Assembly (NCBI RefSeq): GCF_001625215.2
Contig: NC_030382.2
Location: 28,072,610 to 28,136,609 of the forward strand
Length of the DNA stretch: 64,000 nucleotides
Reading direction: 5' to 3'
Origin: Daucus carota subsp. sativus
Lineage: Eukaryota > Streptophyta > Magnoliopsida > Apiales > Apiaceae
The notes under the pieces are model-generated. The model saw only the letters and a list, made by a program, of their open reading frames with translations, made no database searches and was not told the DNA's origin. Shown piece after piece: positions 47,952 through 58,240 of this stretch; the stretch's first letter is position 1; each line of letters begins with the position of its first letter. Made by a program: the position numbers and the translations under genes.

Positions 47952-50900
47952 GTTAATCAACAAAACAAAGAAGGAGCATTCAAATCAAATCAAATAGTCA
48001 AATAATTAACATTTACAGTACATAATTATAATATTTGCTTGCCACAGCCAATCAGCCAAACAATTAAAAACCACAGGGCAGCAGAACAAACAACCCACGT
48101 AGGCACCCAACATCTGTACACACAATACATACCAGCTACAGTACACTAATACAGCAACAAAATCACAGCAACTAAGACTTGTATATGCATAGACATATAT
48201 ACATACACATACAGCTCATATGTGGAAGATGATAGAAAGAGAAGAGCGCAAGATGAATAAAGAGAAGAGAAGAGCGGATGATGGCAGAACGGCACTGCGG
48301 CTGAATTGCCGTGGCTGAATCGCGGCGCTTCTCTCCTCCTTTGGCCTTTGAATTAGAGAAAACTATTTTCAAAATTACAAATACTGCCCTTCCCGCACCC
48401 CCTTTGCTGCACCCCGTGAATCCCCGACCCGATACAGCGGGATACGCCACGCGGCGCACCCGGTGCGCACCCAGCTGCACCCGACCGCACCGCCGCACCA
48501 GCACCGCACCTGGTGCGCAGTGCAGCAGCTGGGTGCCGCACCCATGCTTCCTAGTGTATTAGCATCTACTATTTTTGTGACAGTATAGTAAATAAATTGA
48601 AATTTCCACATTAATATTTTTGTAAGTACTTAGCAGCTTTCGATTACCCAAGGTTCAAGTGTTAAAAACATATGACAAAGGTTCAAAACGCATAAACTGG
48701 TACTATGTGGTCATCTTCATTATATTTGTGTTTAATATTCGGCGAGAAATGATTTCTATGGAGACCATTTGTCATTGGAGACTATATGTTAAGCAGAACA
48801 TTGCAAAATACATTATTATATAAAACATGTTATGTATGCAGAACTTATGTCATATATGGCCTCCAAGGTCTCCAATAGTCTCCATATAACTTTTCCCTAT
48901 TTGGTGAATAGTAAACTTTATAACTACAAACAACAAACCTTTAGAAAAAAACTTTACAATAAAATTAAGCATATCAACTAAGTAACTTAACTTGAATGGT
49001 GGATCCAACATGGAACCTTACCATTTATATATATAGTCAAACTTATAAACTCAAACACATATTCAAAATTTACTGTAAAATTTTAAATATTCAAGTTAAA
49101 AACAGAATTTCCTTACAGTAACATTTTTTGTTCAATAATTTTTTTTTATTTAATCCATGTCAAATATATATATTTAATTGCTAGACTCAAATACTCTATT
49201 TGTTTTTAAAGTTTGGAAGTTTAGTGCAACTTGTATTTGTTTTAGGAAACAAAGATTCTGAGTATATTACGATGGCTATGAATAGGATTCATGTATATGC
49301 TTTATCAGTCTATGAAATCATCTTTGTGAAGTATATAATTGTATTTCCATTTTACTTCGTGTTTAACTGGTTTGTCTTATACTATTGTGTTGTGTAGTGC
49401 AGCTGGGAAGGAAGATCAACAGCTACCATACCTACTATACTTACAAGGAGGTCCTGGTTTTGAGTCTCCACGACCAACTGAAGCCAGTGGATGGATAAGT
49501 AAAGCTTGCGAAGATTACCGTCTTGTGCTGCTGGATCAGGCATGTCATACTATTCATATTACTTGTCTATATTTTGGAATATCATTTACTGTATGTCTCT
49601 GAACTTTGCTTTGTCTGAATATGTTTCAGCGAGGTACAGGCTTATCAACTCCTCTAACAACGTCTTCTATGTTGCAAGTGAAGTCTGCACAGGATTTAGT
49701 TGATTACATAAAGCATTTTCGAGCTGACAATATAGTCAAAGATGCCGAATTCATTCGGAAACGTATTGTTCCTGGTGGTGGTCCCTGGTCAATATTAGGG
49801 CAGGTACATAGTTGTTTTTATTGTCTGGAGTTTTTCCTATTTTAATTATTTCATGCTGAGCCTAGCTAAAATTTATTATTTCCCTGTTGGAATATATAAT
49901 GTCTAAAATTGCTGCAATTTTTACTCGTAATGATCTTCTACTCCTCCCCTCAGTAACTAGGATTCACTTCAGAAATTAATATTTTATTCTTGCTGCAGAG
50001 CTTTGGTGGTTTCTGTGCAGTTACATATTTAAGTTATGCACCGCATGGCTTGAGTAAAGTTTTGATGACTGGTGGAACTCCTCCACTTGGAGATGGATGT
50101 ACAGCCGATGCTAACTATAGAACATGCATCAAACCAATTCTTCTCCAAAATGAGAAATACTACAAGAGGTTTCCAGAGGATATTAAAATTGTTCAGGATA
50201 TTGTCCAACACCTTGCAGAGTCTGAAGGAGGCGGGGTGAGAAACTTTCACCTTTTTGTATTATTTTTGTTGTAATTTCTTTTTTTCTTTTTTCCTCATTT
50301 CACTGAATCAATCACAATGATCTCTTTGGCTCAGGTTCCTCTCCCTTCAGGTGGCATCTTAACTCCCAAGGGATTACAACTTCTTGGTCTTTCAGGTTTA
50401 GGAGCCAGTACAGGCTTTGAGCGCTTGCATTACATGTAAGTTCTAAATATTACATATATAACTATGCAAGTAGCACGTGTCAGTTTGATCATTTATTCTA
50501 TCATAATGCAGGTTGGAGAGGGCGTGGGACCCTGTGTTAGTTCCTGGAGCCCAACAACGGATCAGCTACTTCTTCTTGAATTCTGTAAGACAAAGGCGTT
50601 TTTCTTCTGGGATATTACACAAAAGTGATGGTGCTGACCATAAAATTGGAGATACAAAGAATAAATGAAGAATTTGTGGCTTCTTGAATAAATTGCTAAT
50701 CTTAACCTAAGCTTGTAAAACTGTCAAGTGACCAGTTCTCCTAAAATCTCAAGGTGTTAGGGAAAAGCTTTTTACTAGCAAAAATATATTTTAACAAAAA
50801 CTCTGATGGTCTGATTAATAGAACTTGTTATTCTAAACAACTAAAATCATGTATTAGCATGGGGGCTTTTAGAGTTCTAGTTAGTGCCATTTTATGTTCT

Positions 50901-52299
50901 ATTACTAGAAATTAAACCTGTGCAAGTGCAATAGTATTTGTGTTGCAACAACAGTCTTTTTAAAATCATATTTCTCTTGTATTAGAATTCTTTATCTGAT
51001 TTCTAGTTTTCAACTCAACTATGTTGTTAATTTACCTTCTAAACTTAGAATTAAGTGTGTTTCAAGTAACGTCAAGTAAATATAATTAGTCCCACCCTAG
51101 CTGCTTATTCTACTTCTGTATGCTGCACTTTTGATGTAATTGTATAGAAGTTAAGAGTACGATGTTTTGTCTGTCATTAAGTTCGGTATCTTTTTAGCCA
51201 AACTCTGAGTTGATGATGCATGTGAGTGCGGCAGGGCAGATATCAATAAGTTTTAATCAATATCAGCATAATATCTGGCACTGTATTTTATGCATGTTTT
51301 CTTGCCTTGCAACTGCAGTTTGAGAAGTTTTTATCTTTCGACACAAATCCCTTGTATGCTCTACTACACGAGGCCATATATTGTCAGGTAATCCATTTAT
51401 TTCAACTTATTCAGTTTGCATGCTTGATTTATTTACATATATAAAGTATTATCACTTTTTAAATACTTATTGCTATCTGAAGGGTTCTTCTTCACGGTGG
51501 TCTGCTCATAGGATCAGGGCTGAGAATGAGGATAAATTTGATGCAATCAAAGCTGTCAGAGAAGGCCGTCCAGTAATGTTCACTGGAGAGGTAATGTGAA
51601 TATATATATTATTTTACATAGAATTACGACACGAAATGCTATTAGACCCTTGTTTGTGGTATATTTATTACCCATGTAATATTAAGAAAAATTTTCTGTG
51701 TAATAAGTTACTTTCGTTAGACATTAATTGTTAGAAATTGAGAAGAGTTCACCAGAGAGCTTGTTATTGCCTTGTTAATAGGTGCGATGCCTCTGTTAGC
51801 ATTTGTGCTATAGTACTGCACGATTAGATTTAGTTACTTTGGCCCTTAACCTGATTTTCGAGATACATTCGTGTTGCTTTTGTAGATGATATTTCCTTGG
51901 ATGTTTGACGAGCTAAATGCCTTGAAGCCTTTTAAAGAGGCTGCTCACTTGTTGGCTGAGAAGGAGGATTGGCCTCCGCTGTATGACATTGATACTCTGA
52001 AAAACAACAAGGTTTGTTTCCTTCAACTTGGTTTTAGTAGCAGTTTATCTATTTAACCTTCGGTAGTCTCAGCCACTAAAACTAATTAATGTATTCTTCG
52101 TCAGGTGCCTGTTGCAGCAGCTGCTTATTATGAAGATATGTTTGTCAACTTTCAGTTAGCAATAGAGGCAGAGTCCAAGATCGCAGGGATGAGGTTGTTT
52201 GTGACAAATGAGTACATGCATTCTGGTCTACGAGATGGGCCAGTTCATATTTTGGAACAGTTGATGGGAATGTTGAATGGGAAAAAACCCTTGTTTTGA
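46913..52299 (+). CDS. Prolyl aminopeptidase-like alpha/beta hydrolase (S33 family)
   Basis: Serine hydrolase expected to remove N-terminal proline from peptides. Exons: 46913-47069, 49403-49539, 49630-49803, 49999-50235, 50335-50435, 50512-50584, 51319-51387, 51483-51590, 51886-52011, 52105-52299; 1,377 nt, 458 aa. Visible: QGGPG (about 67-71, matching the HGGPG of S33 peptidases), DQRGTGLS (about 97), nucleophile GQSFGG (Ser about 157), YYEDM (Asp about 405) and MHSGLRD (His about 433). It closely resembles the Arabidopsis At3g61540 type as I recall it. The same frame is open for 83 more codons upstream to 46664 and includes a Ser-rich, transit-peptide-like stretch; a longer organellar form is possible, but the TATA box at 46791 favours 46913. 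Intron 2 has a GC donor. Intron 1 (2.3 kb) holds two transposons. Confidence 0.92.
47360..47551. mobile_element. Mutator-like MITE in hydrolase intron 1
   Basis: Inverted ends that include GTGTGCCCATGGGCAC, itself a palindrome, and CTAAGCAC on both sides. A perfect 10-bp duplication GATAAATTAA flanks it (47350-47359 and 47552-47561), within the 9-11 bp range of Mutator-like elements. It is 192 bp long. Confidence 0.8.
47783..48555. mobile_element. hAT-like MITE in hydrolase intron 1
   Basis: Ends TATGAAGCATGAGTGCGG and (reverse complement) ACTAGGAAGCATGGGTGCGG, with a perfect 8-bp duplication GTATTAGC (47775-47782 and 48556-48563). The ends are very rich in GGTGCGG and CCGCACC, so the long arms could pair. 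An (AT)n tract is at 47911-47948. No transposase. Confidence 0.82.
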
Positions 52300-52972
52300 C
52301 ATGGGTTCTGGTTTAGCTGTCTTGTCCATCAGCACTTCTAATATGAGTCCTTTAGTTTGATTGATGTTTTCAGTTCTGGGCTTGAGATAAACTAACCACG
52401 ATAGTTGACAATATGTGTCAGGGACTGAGGGAAGAGGAAATGAGGGTATTTAGTGATTCATTTCTCTTCAACTATTCTTTCTGAAATGCCAGAATATTTG
52501 AAGAGAAAGGGGAGAACATTTTATTTTTGTTTATGTTTATTAAAATTGTAAACAGATGTTTGGGCCTAGTGTATGGTTTATGCTGGTAAGTTTTTGTAGT
52601 TTGTAAAATAAGGGTTTTAGTTTGGTGGATGAAATTCCAAGTTTGTAGTAGCAGAGCTTGAAATAAAAAGCCGGGGCTGCTTTGTGATTAATAGCAAAGA
52701 ATGCAGGCTCAATTTATTTTCTACAAATAAAAATAAAATAGATGACCTAAAGAACTGCAAGCGTTACGAAAGTAATAATGTATATTAAAGTGAGTCAAAT
52801 TAACTAATCACAGTACTATTTACTGTACAAAGTTGTAACATAAGAATGATCTCAAAACGCCAGAGATCAGGTTCTCTATATGAAGCACAAACACCATGTA
52901 AAGCCAGCTTCCTTTCTCCGTATACAGACACATAGGTTTGTCTGGGTGGTTTGTTTGCAGGAGAACGCAACT
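52300..52972 (+). other. Hydrolase 3' UTR and LEA14 promoter region
   Basis: No gene. A TATA-like CTCTATATGAAG at about 52871-52882 lies 90-100 bp before the LEA14 start codon and could drive it; no ABRE or DRE motif stands out to me. Confidence 0.5.
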
Positions 52973-53541
52973 ATGTCAGGATTGTTGTACAATGTGAAGG
53001 AGTACGTGATGGAGAAGGTGGCGGAGATGAAGAAACCAGAGGCGACGCTGAGGGATGTGGATCTTAAACAAGTTAGCCGTGAGTGTATCACTTACGATGC
53101 TAAGGTTTCTGTGAGTAATCCTTACAGCACTCCCATCCCCATTTGTGAGATCTCTTACACTCTCAAAAGTGCTAATAGGTAGTATTTACTGTACTTTTTT
53201 AGTTTCCCTTCCATATCTCATCATCCAATCTATAATTTCCAACTTATAATCAATTTTGTAATCCAACCTATGTTGTTGGTTTCAGGGAGATTGCTTCAGG
53301 AAGTATTCGGGATCCAGGATCACTCAAGGGGAACGAATCAACGGTGCTAGATGTCGAAGTGAACGTGCCCCATAATGTGCTGCTGAGCTTGGCTAGAGAC
53401 ATTGGCGCAGACTGGGACATTGACTACGACTTGGGGATTAATCTTGTCATTGATCTTCCAGTTCTCGGAAATGTTAGCATTCCGGTTTCTGGCAAAGGTG
53501 AGATCAAGCTTCCTACCTTCTCTGGCTTGTGGACTAAATAA
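52973..53541 (+). CDS. LEA14-type late embryogenesis abundant protein (LEA_2)
   Basis: Small stress-related protein of the LEA_2 (WHy) family, cytosolic as no signal peptide is visible; in other plants such genes respond to drought, cold and wounding. Exons 52973-53178 and 53286-53541 give 462 nt, 153 aa, the typical LEA14 size. The protein starts with an amphipathic VKEYVMEKVAEMKKPEATL segment, then a single LEA_2 beta-sandwich (about 35-145) with VSNPYSTPIPICEISYTL and the usual DWDIDYDL and P-x-GKGEIKLP motifs. It ends GLWTK. The start is the first ATG after the presumed TATA. Its neighbour NAC gene converges on it with 342 bp between stop codons. Confidence 0.93.
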
Positions 53542-53883
53542 TTGTAATTCACATTGCATTGTTTTTAGTCTCAGACGAGACAGAATATTAGTCTGTGCAA
53601 TGCAAAATTTACATTTCGTATTGCTGATATTAAAGTAACAGAAGAACTTTTTACATTATATCTTCGTCTACATACTAGCTACAGCACACAATAAAATTTA
53701 ACCAAAAAGCTGTACTAGATTCTGATATCTTACAAGGTAAAACGAAGTCCAGGAAAAACCCTAACTAAGCAAGCTTCTAATATACTTGCACCAAGCAAAT
53801 AACCTAAGAACGCTACGCCTATTCTACTCGTAACTAACGTCTACTACTTCCTGAGTTTAACCAAGTTGAAAAGATAAAATCTA

Positions 53884-55374
53884 TCAGGTAGAGGAGTGAC
53901 CAGCCGGAGAACTCGCCACACTTTGAGAAGTTACCACTAACGAATTGTTAGGTAGTCCAGGGTTGTTCTTTCGGGCATTTGGGAAGACAACAAAGTCATT
54001 CCGGAAGTTGTTGGTTGAAACATATTCATAGTTTTGCTTGTAGTTAGAGAGGCTAGAAAAATCGTCCAAACTATCCATACTAATATTGTTGAATTCATCT
54101 TGGTTATAGCTTTCAAATTGGTTGGGAAAAAGTGGCAGATCATACGCATCATCATTGAGAGGTTGAGGAGAATCGACAGCTAATGACGGGGAGAAAAGAA
54201 GGTTGTTAGGCAAGGAAGCATCTGAAAATGAGAAAGGATTGGCAGGTATTCTGCAAGGCAGATGGCTTTCCATCACATCACGACAGATGTTAGTAGTAAC
54301 CGGAGTAGGGAACTGAATTGCAGTTGTAGCTGGCGATTTTTCGCCTGGAACTCTAATGGGAGAGTTTTCTTCCGATTGAGAATTTTCAACAGTATGATTC
54401 TGCCTTGGAGCTTTCTTCACTTTGTCATCTTTCTTGTAAATCCTGCACAACACCCAATCATCTAGCTGCAAGAAAATATGTGCATAACAATTTGATCAGC
54501 TCTCTCAATCATGACAATAAAACTTTGCTCTAATTAGCATTAGATAAGTAAAGCTATTGCACTAATTCAAAACCCCTTAATCTATTCTGAAGAGTATGAG
54601 TAATCTGGAGATGGAGAACTTACCCTCATGTCACCATCGTGAGTTCGGGCTCTTTCAGTGGGTGACTGTACTCTGAATTCATGCATGATCCAGTTCGTCT
54701 TGTCGCCTTTTGGGGCTTTACCTTGGTAGAACACCAATGCCTTCCTGTATCCAACTATCTCACCTTTGTAAGACACCTTCTTATCAGCTCCCGTGGCTTT
54801 CCAGTACCCATCGCCTGCTGCACGATTAGGCCTATTTCCATTCTTGTACTTCCTGTCCCTGGGTGTGAAAAAGTACCACTCTTTCTCCACCAATCCCTGG
54901 TCTGTTTCTGCATATTAATTGAAAGACAATGTTAATAGAGAACATACTCTGCATTAGGCAAAGAGCGAAAACTTACTAAAAACGACACTGAGACATACTT
55001 GTGATCTCCTCCGGATTGTATTTATAAAGTTCAACTTCCTTGATCTTATTATGAGGGAGACGCTGTTTGTTCACCTTCCTCAACAAGTAATGAACTATAA
55101 GCTCATGATCAAAAGGATTAAACCGATAGCCAGGCAAGCATTCAATGTCATCGTTGTCGTTAACATACACTGCTACTGGCGGGTAATAATCAATATTTTC
55201 GTTGCTAACAGGATCAGCATTGTCCTCGATTTCAATGATAGGCTCATCTTTAGCCATAAGTCCACCATTGTTGTAGTTAGAAGTAGCTTCTTCATCTTCT
55301 TCCTTGACATTTTCATAGTTTTGTGTTGTGACCGAGTCCACGTCCACTTGCAGCTTAGAATCAATTTTCTCCAT
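53884..55374 (-). CDS. NAC-domain transcription factor
   Basis: Plant-specific DNA-binding transcription factor. Exons on the minus strand: 54999-55374, 54624-54907, 53884-54465; 1,242 nt, 413 aa, with the canonical two introns inside the NAC domain. The NAC domain spans about residues 80-232: subdomain [21 protein letters not shown] (usual LPPGFRFHPTDEELV, so diverged), [48 protein letters not shown] and [12 protein letters not shown]. An acidic extension of about 79 residues precedes the NAC domain, which is unusual because NAC proteins normally start close to subdomain A. The C-terminal 180 residues are Asn/Ser/Phe-rich, a likely activation region. No transmembrane segment is visible. The subgroup cannot be fixed without a tree. 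Confidence 0.93.
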
Positions 55375-55447
55375 AGTTAAACCTCTGTGCGAATAGAAAA
55401 ACCCTTGAAAATACTTCCAGACTTCCCCGGGCTACTTTTACGGATGC

Positions 55448-55453
55448 TTTATA
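55448..55453 (-). promoter_or_regulatory. TATA box of the NAC gene
   Basis: GAATATAAAGC on the minus strand about 75 bp upstream of the NAC start codon; spacing fits a short 5' UTR beginning near 55420. Confidence 0.6.
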
Positions 55454-56930
55454 TTCAAATGTCACGATGTATATCTTTTACTATTCAGATAAAGTTTAAA
55501 AATATTATAGGATTAGTTGATAGTTATCCATCCAATTTCATTGATATCTTTAATTATTAATATTCGTAAAAGAATGATAGTAATATTTTCATGATGAATA
55601 TCATTTATCTTAAATACTTGCTTTTGTTATGAGAATAAAAATGATAAGTATTTTCAAACATAGTATTTTTATTATAACCTTTTACTATTTACCGTAGATA
55701 TTTTATTACACATGTATCATTATAAAATATAAGACTCTATCCATGTTAATCCCTTTCTAAAATATTCAGAAGTCAAATTAAATATATATTTTTGAACAAC
55801 ACAATTTTGTGTTAAAAAAAATTTGTATTCTTGAATGTTCGTAAATCAAATTAAATATATATTATGTTAGAGAATCTTTTCACTTCATCGAATTTATAAT
55901 TTGTTTCAATTCGCAACTCCATTTAATTCTGATATTTACGGCAAGCAAATAAATTTCTTTGTGTACACCATGTATACACATCTAAATTAGTTTCAACGAA
56001 AGGCCTTGTTTTTTAACAAATAAACGGCACCAGTTTGAACAATATTTTTGTTAAATCGATATGTAGTTGGACAATGGAGAGAAAATATTTAACAACAAAG
56101 AAATTGTCTGGACGAGTGAGGCATAAAAAGAGAAGCTGAATGGTTCAAGACAAGTTTACGCACAATACTGACATCCATTAGCTGTTTTTCTTTTGGCAGT
56201 TTTCTAATAAATAAATATCTATAATTCATTCTTGATTTTCTATTAATTTTATACTTGGTTAAAATTGAGAGATATATATATTACAATAAATAGGAGATTA
56301 GTTAAAATGATTAATTGAAAAAAATATTATAAAATTTTATTCATATTTTATTAATTTTTAATATGTTAGTGACCAGGGGTTACAACTTGAACGAAAATGT
56401 TAAGTTTAGGGTGCATATTGCCACGTTTTAAAGTTCAGGTACTAAACTGCGTTTGAAGCAAATCTAGGGGTTACAAAGTGTAATTAACTATATAATTTAA
56501 GAATTTATTGAGAGAAGGTCCAAAAAATCATCATTTTAAGTCAAATGGAGCTCAATGTAATCTCCAACCAGATTTGGGGATAGCTGCCCTATTTTTGTGC
56601 TGGTAAGTATAATGCTCTATTTTTTAGATATGAGTTGGAACTTCTTAAATGTTCACATATAAAAACTTTAATTTATTTAATAATCATATTTAAAGTTTTT
56701 TTAATTTGATCATATATTTAATAATTGGGTAGCATTAGTAGTAATCTCAATAAATATAAGATAATAGTATATATTTGAATTTTTTAAGTTGTTTATGTAA
56801 GTAATTTAAGTTAATGGTTACTTGATTTAAGGTTTTACGACCGAAATTGAGGTGTTTTTATGTGTTTACTAAAGAATGAAGTTATAAATCATATAATTTC
56901 ATCTATATTCTTATTACCAATCTAACAGGG
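55454..56930. other. AT-rich region upstream of the NAC gene
   Basis: No gene. A 100-base stretch at about 56370-56475 (GACCAGGGGTTACAACTTG...GGGGTTACAAAG) has repeat-like character and could be a transposon end, but no partner was found within the window. Confidence 0.45.
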
Positions 56931-58240
56931 AACCAACTAGTAAACTTCTACCTGCACGATCTGCCGACACGTGCCTTGTAAACGATTAAACTGATTCTAA
57001 ATAACATGTATCCTTGTATAGACATACATTTATGATGCATGCGTTTTGTACAATTTAATGAGATACAGAGAAATCTTTTAATCATTCTGTTAGCCTTTGT
57101 TATATCCTTTGATTCAATTTATAAATAACTTGAACACATTGTAATTTTACGCTGTAAGTAATTTAGAATAGCATGTAGCTATCTACCATTCAGTTCAATC
57201 AAGGCTGTGTACACCATTAGAATTTGAAGTAAAAGAATGACATAAGAAAATTCTTATAAATTCTAATATCAATTTATGACGGTAACCAAATTGCAATAAA
57301 GGCTTTAGTGATTGTGTTTTCATGTTTTGCACATTATGTATCTTTAGGTTACTTCCATTCTAGTTATATATATTTTTTTTGATAAGGATAATATTCATTA
57401 AGATAAAATTGATGGCATGCAAGCATAACCATCAAGATCAGGGCTTTGCCCCAGCAAACCAACCATCCACCAATATTCATGGGCTTAAGCCCTTACAAAC
57501 CAAAACAAATAAGTATGAAATTACAACCCAACAGAGGGTTTCTACTCTACGCAGAGCGAAGCAAATGAATCAAAATAGATTTAATAATATACTTAAATAA
57601 AAGGAAACCAGCCTAGCAAATGAGTATGGGGATAAACAGCAGCATGCAGAAATAGAAAACTGAAGAGGGGAACCTTAATCGACGCCCAACGGATCTTGGC
57701 CTCCACCGCCTCCAACCACTGATCCTCCGCTTGCACTGGCTTGAGCATCATCACCCCCTTCCATCTCTCCATGATCATCCACCATCATCTCCTACTGTTG
57801 CATCGCCTCGTACTCATCCTCGTTGATGACCTGAAAGTTTCCTCTTATGTATCCCAAACCCATATCTAAGTGCCAGAGCTCGCCGACTCTTCCTAAAGGT
57901 CTGTAGATTCCAACAGCCCTAAATTTTGTGGCATCCCCATGCTCAGCCAAGTACCTTGCCAGCATATTCTGATTCTGAACAATCAGTCTCTTGTTCAGGG
58001 TGATGTCTCCTACATCGATCCTCTGATTAAGCTGTTCTACCAGCCTGGTGTGCCTTGGGTCCATGAACCACCTCCAATCATTCCATTCCCTAAGCGCACC
58101 AGCCGATTCTGATTCCAGTTCAATCGCCTCCTTACCGATTTTGAATGCCAACTGAAGACCTAGCTGTATGGTGTAAAGCTCATTAGCCCTAGTGTTGATG
58201 TGCCCTAGGGTTCCTGAGATTATGGCCAGAATGAAGCCCT
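56931..58240 (-). repeat. Left arm of a large inverted duplication
   Basis: Aligned with the reverse complement of 61476-64000, ignoring the solo LTR, the 1,310 bases match at roughly 90% by eye, from AACCAACTAGTAAACTTC at the outer end to AATGAAGCCCT at the inner end (58240 pairs with 61476). The arm holds about 430 bp of outer sequence, an LINE-type 3' tail (ATGAATATTATCCTTATC plus poly(A), on minus, near 57370-57400) and part of an RNase H-like ORF. The left outer end could begin slightly before 56931. Confidence 0.88.
57675..58240 (-). pseudogene. RNase H-like ORF, left copy, truncated
   Basis: Minus-strand frame that opens inside the gene at the inner break (58240) and runs toward 57675. 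It has the AFKIGKEAIELESES segment, then a conserved DWRWFMDPRHTRLVEQLNQR and LIVQNQNMLARYLAEHG extension, and ends in a Gly-rich tail QDPLGVD. An in-frame TAG at about 57795 interrupts it where the right copy has CAG. The N-terminal RNase H part is missing because the duplication stops there. Confidence 0.7.
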
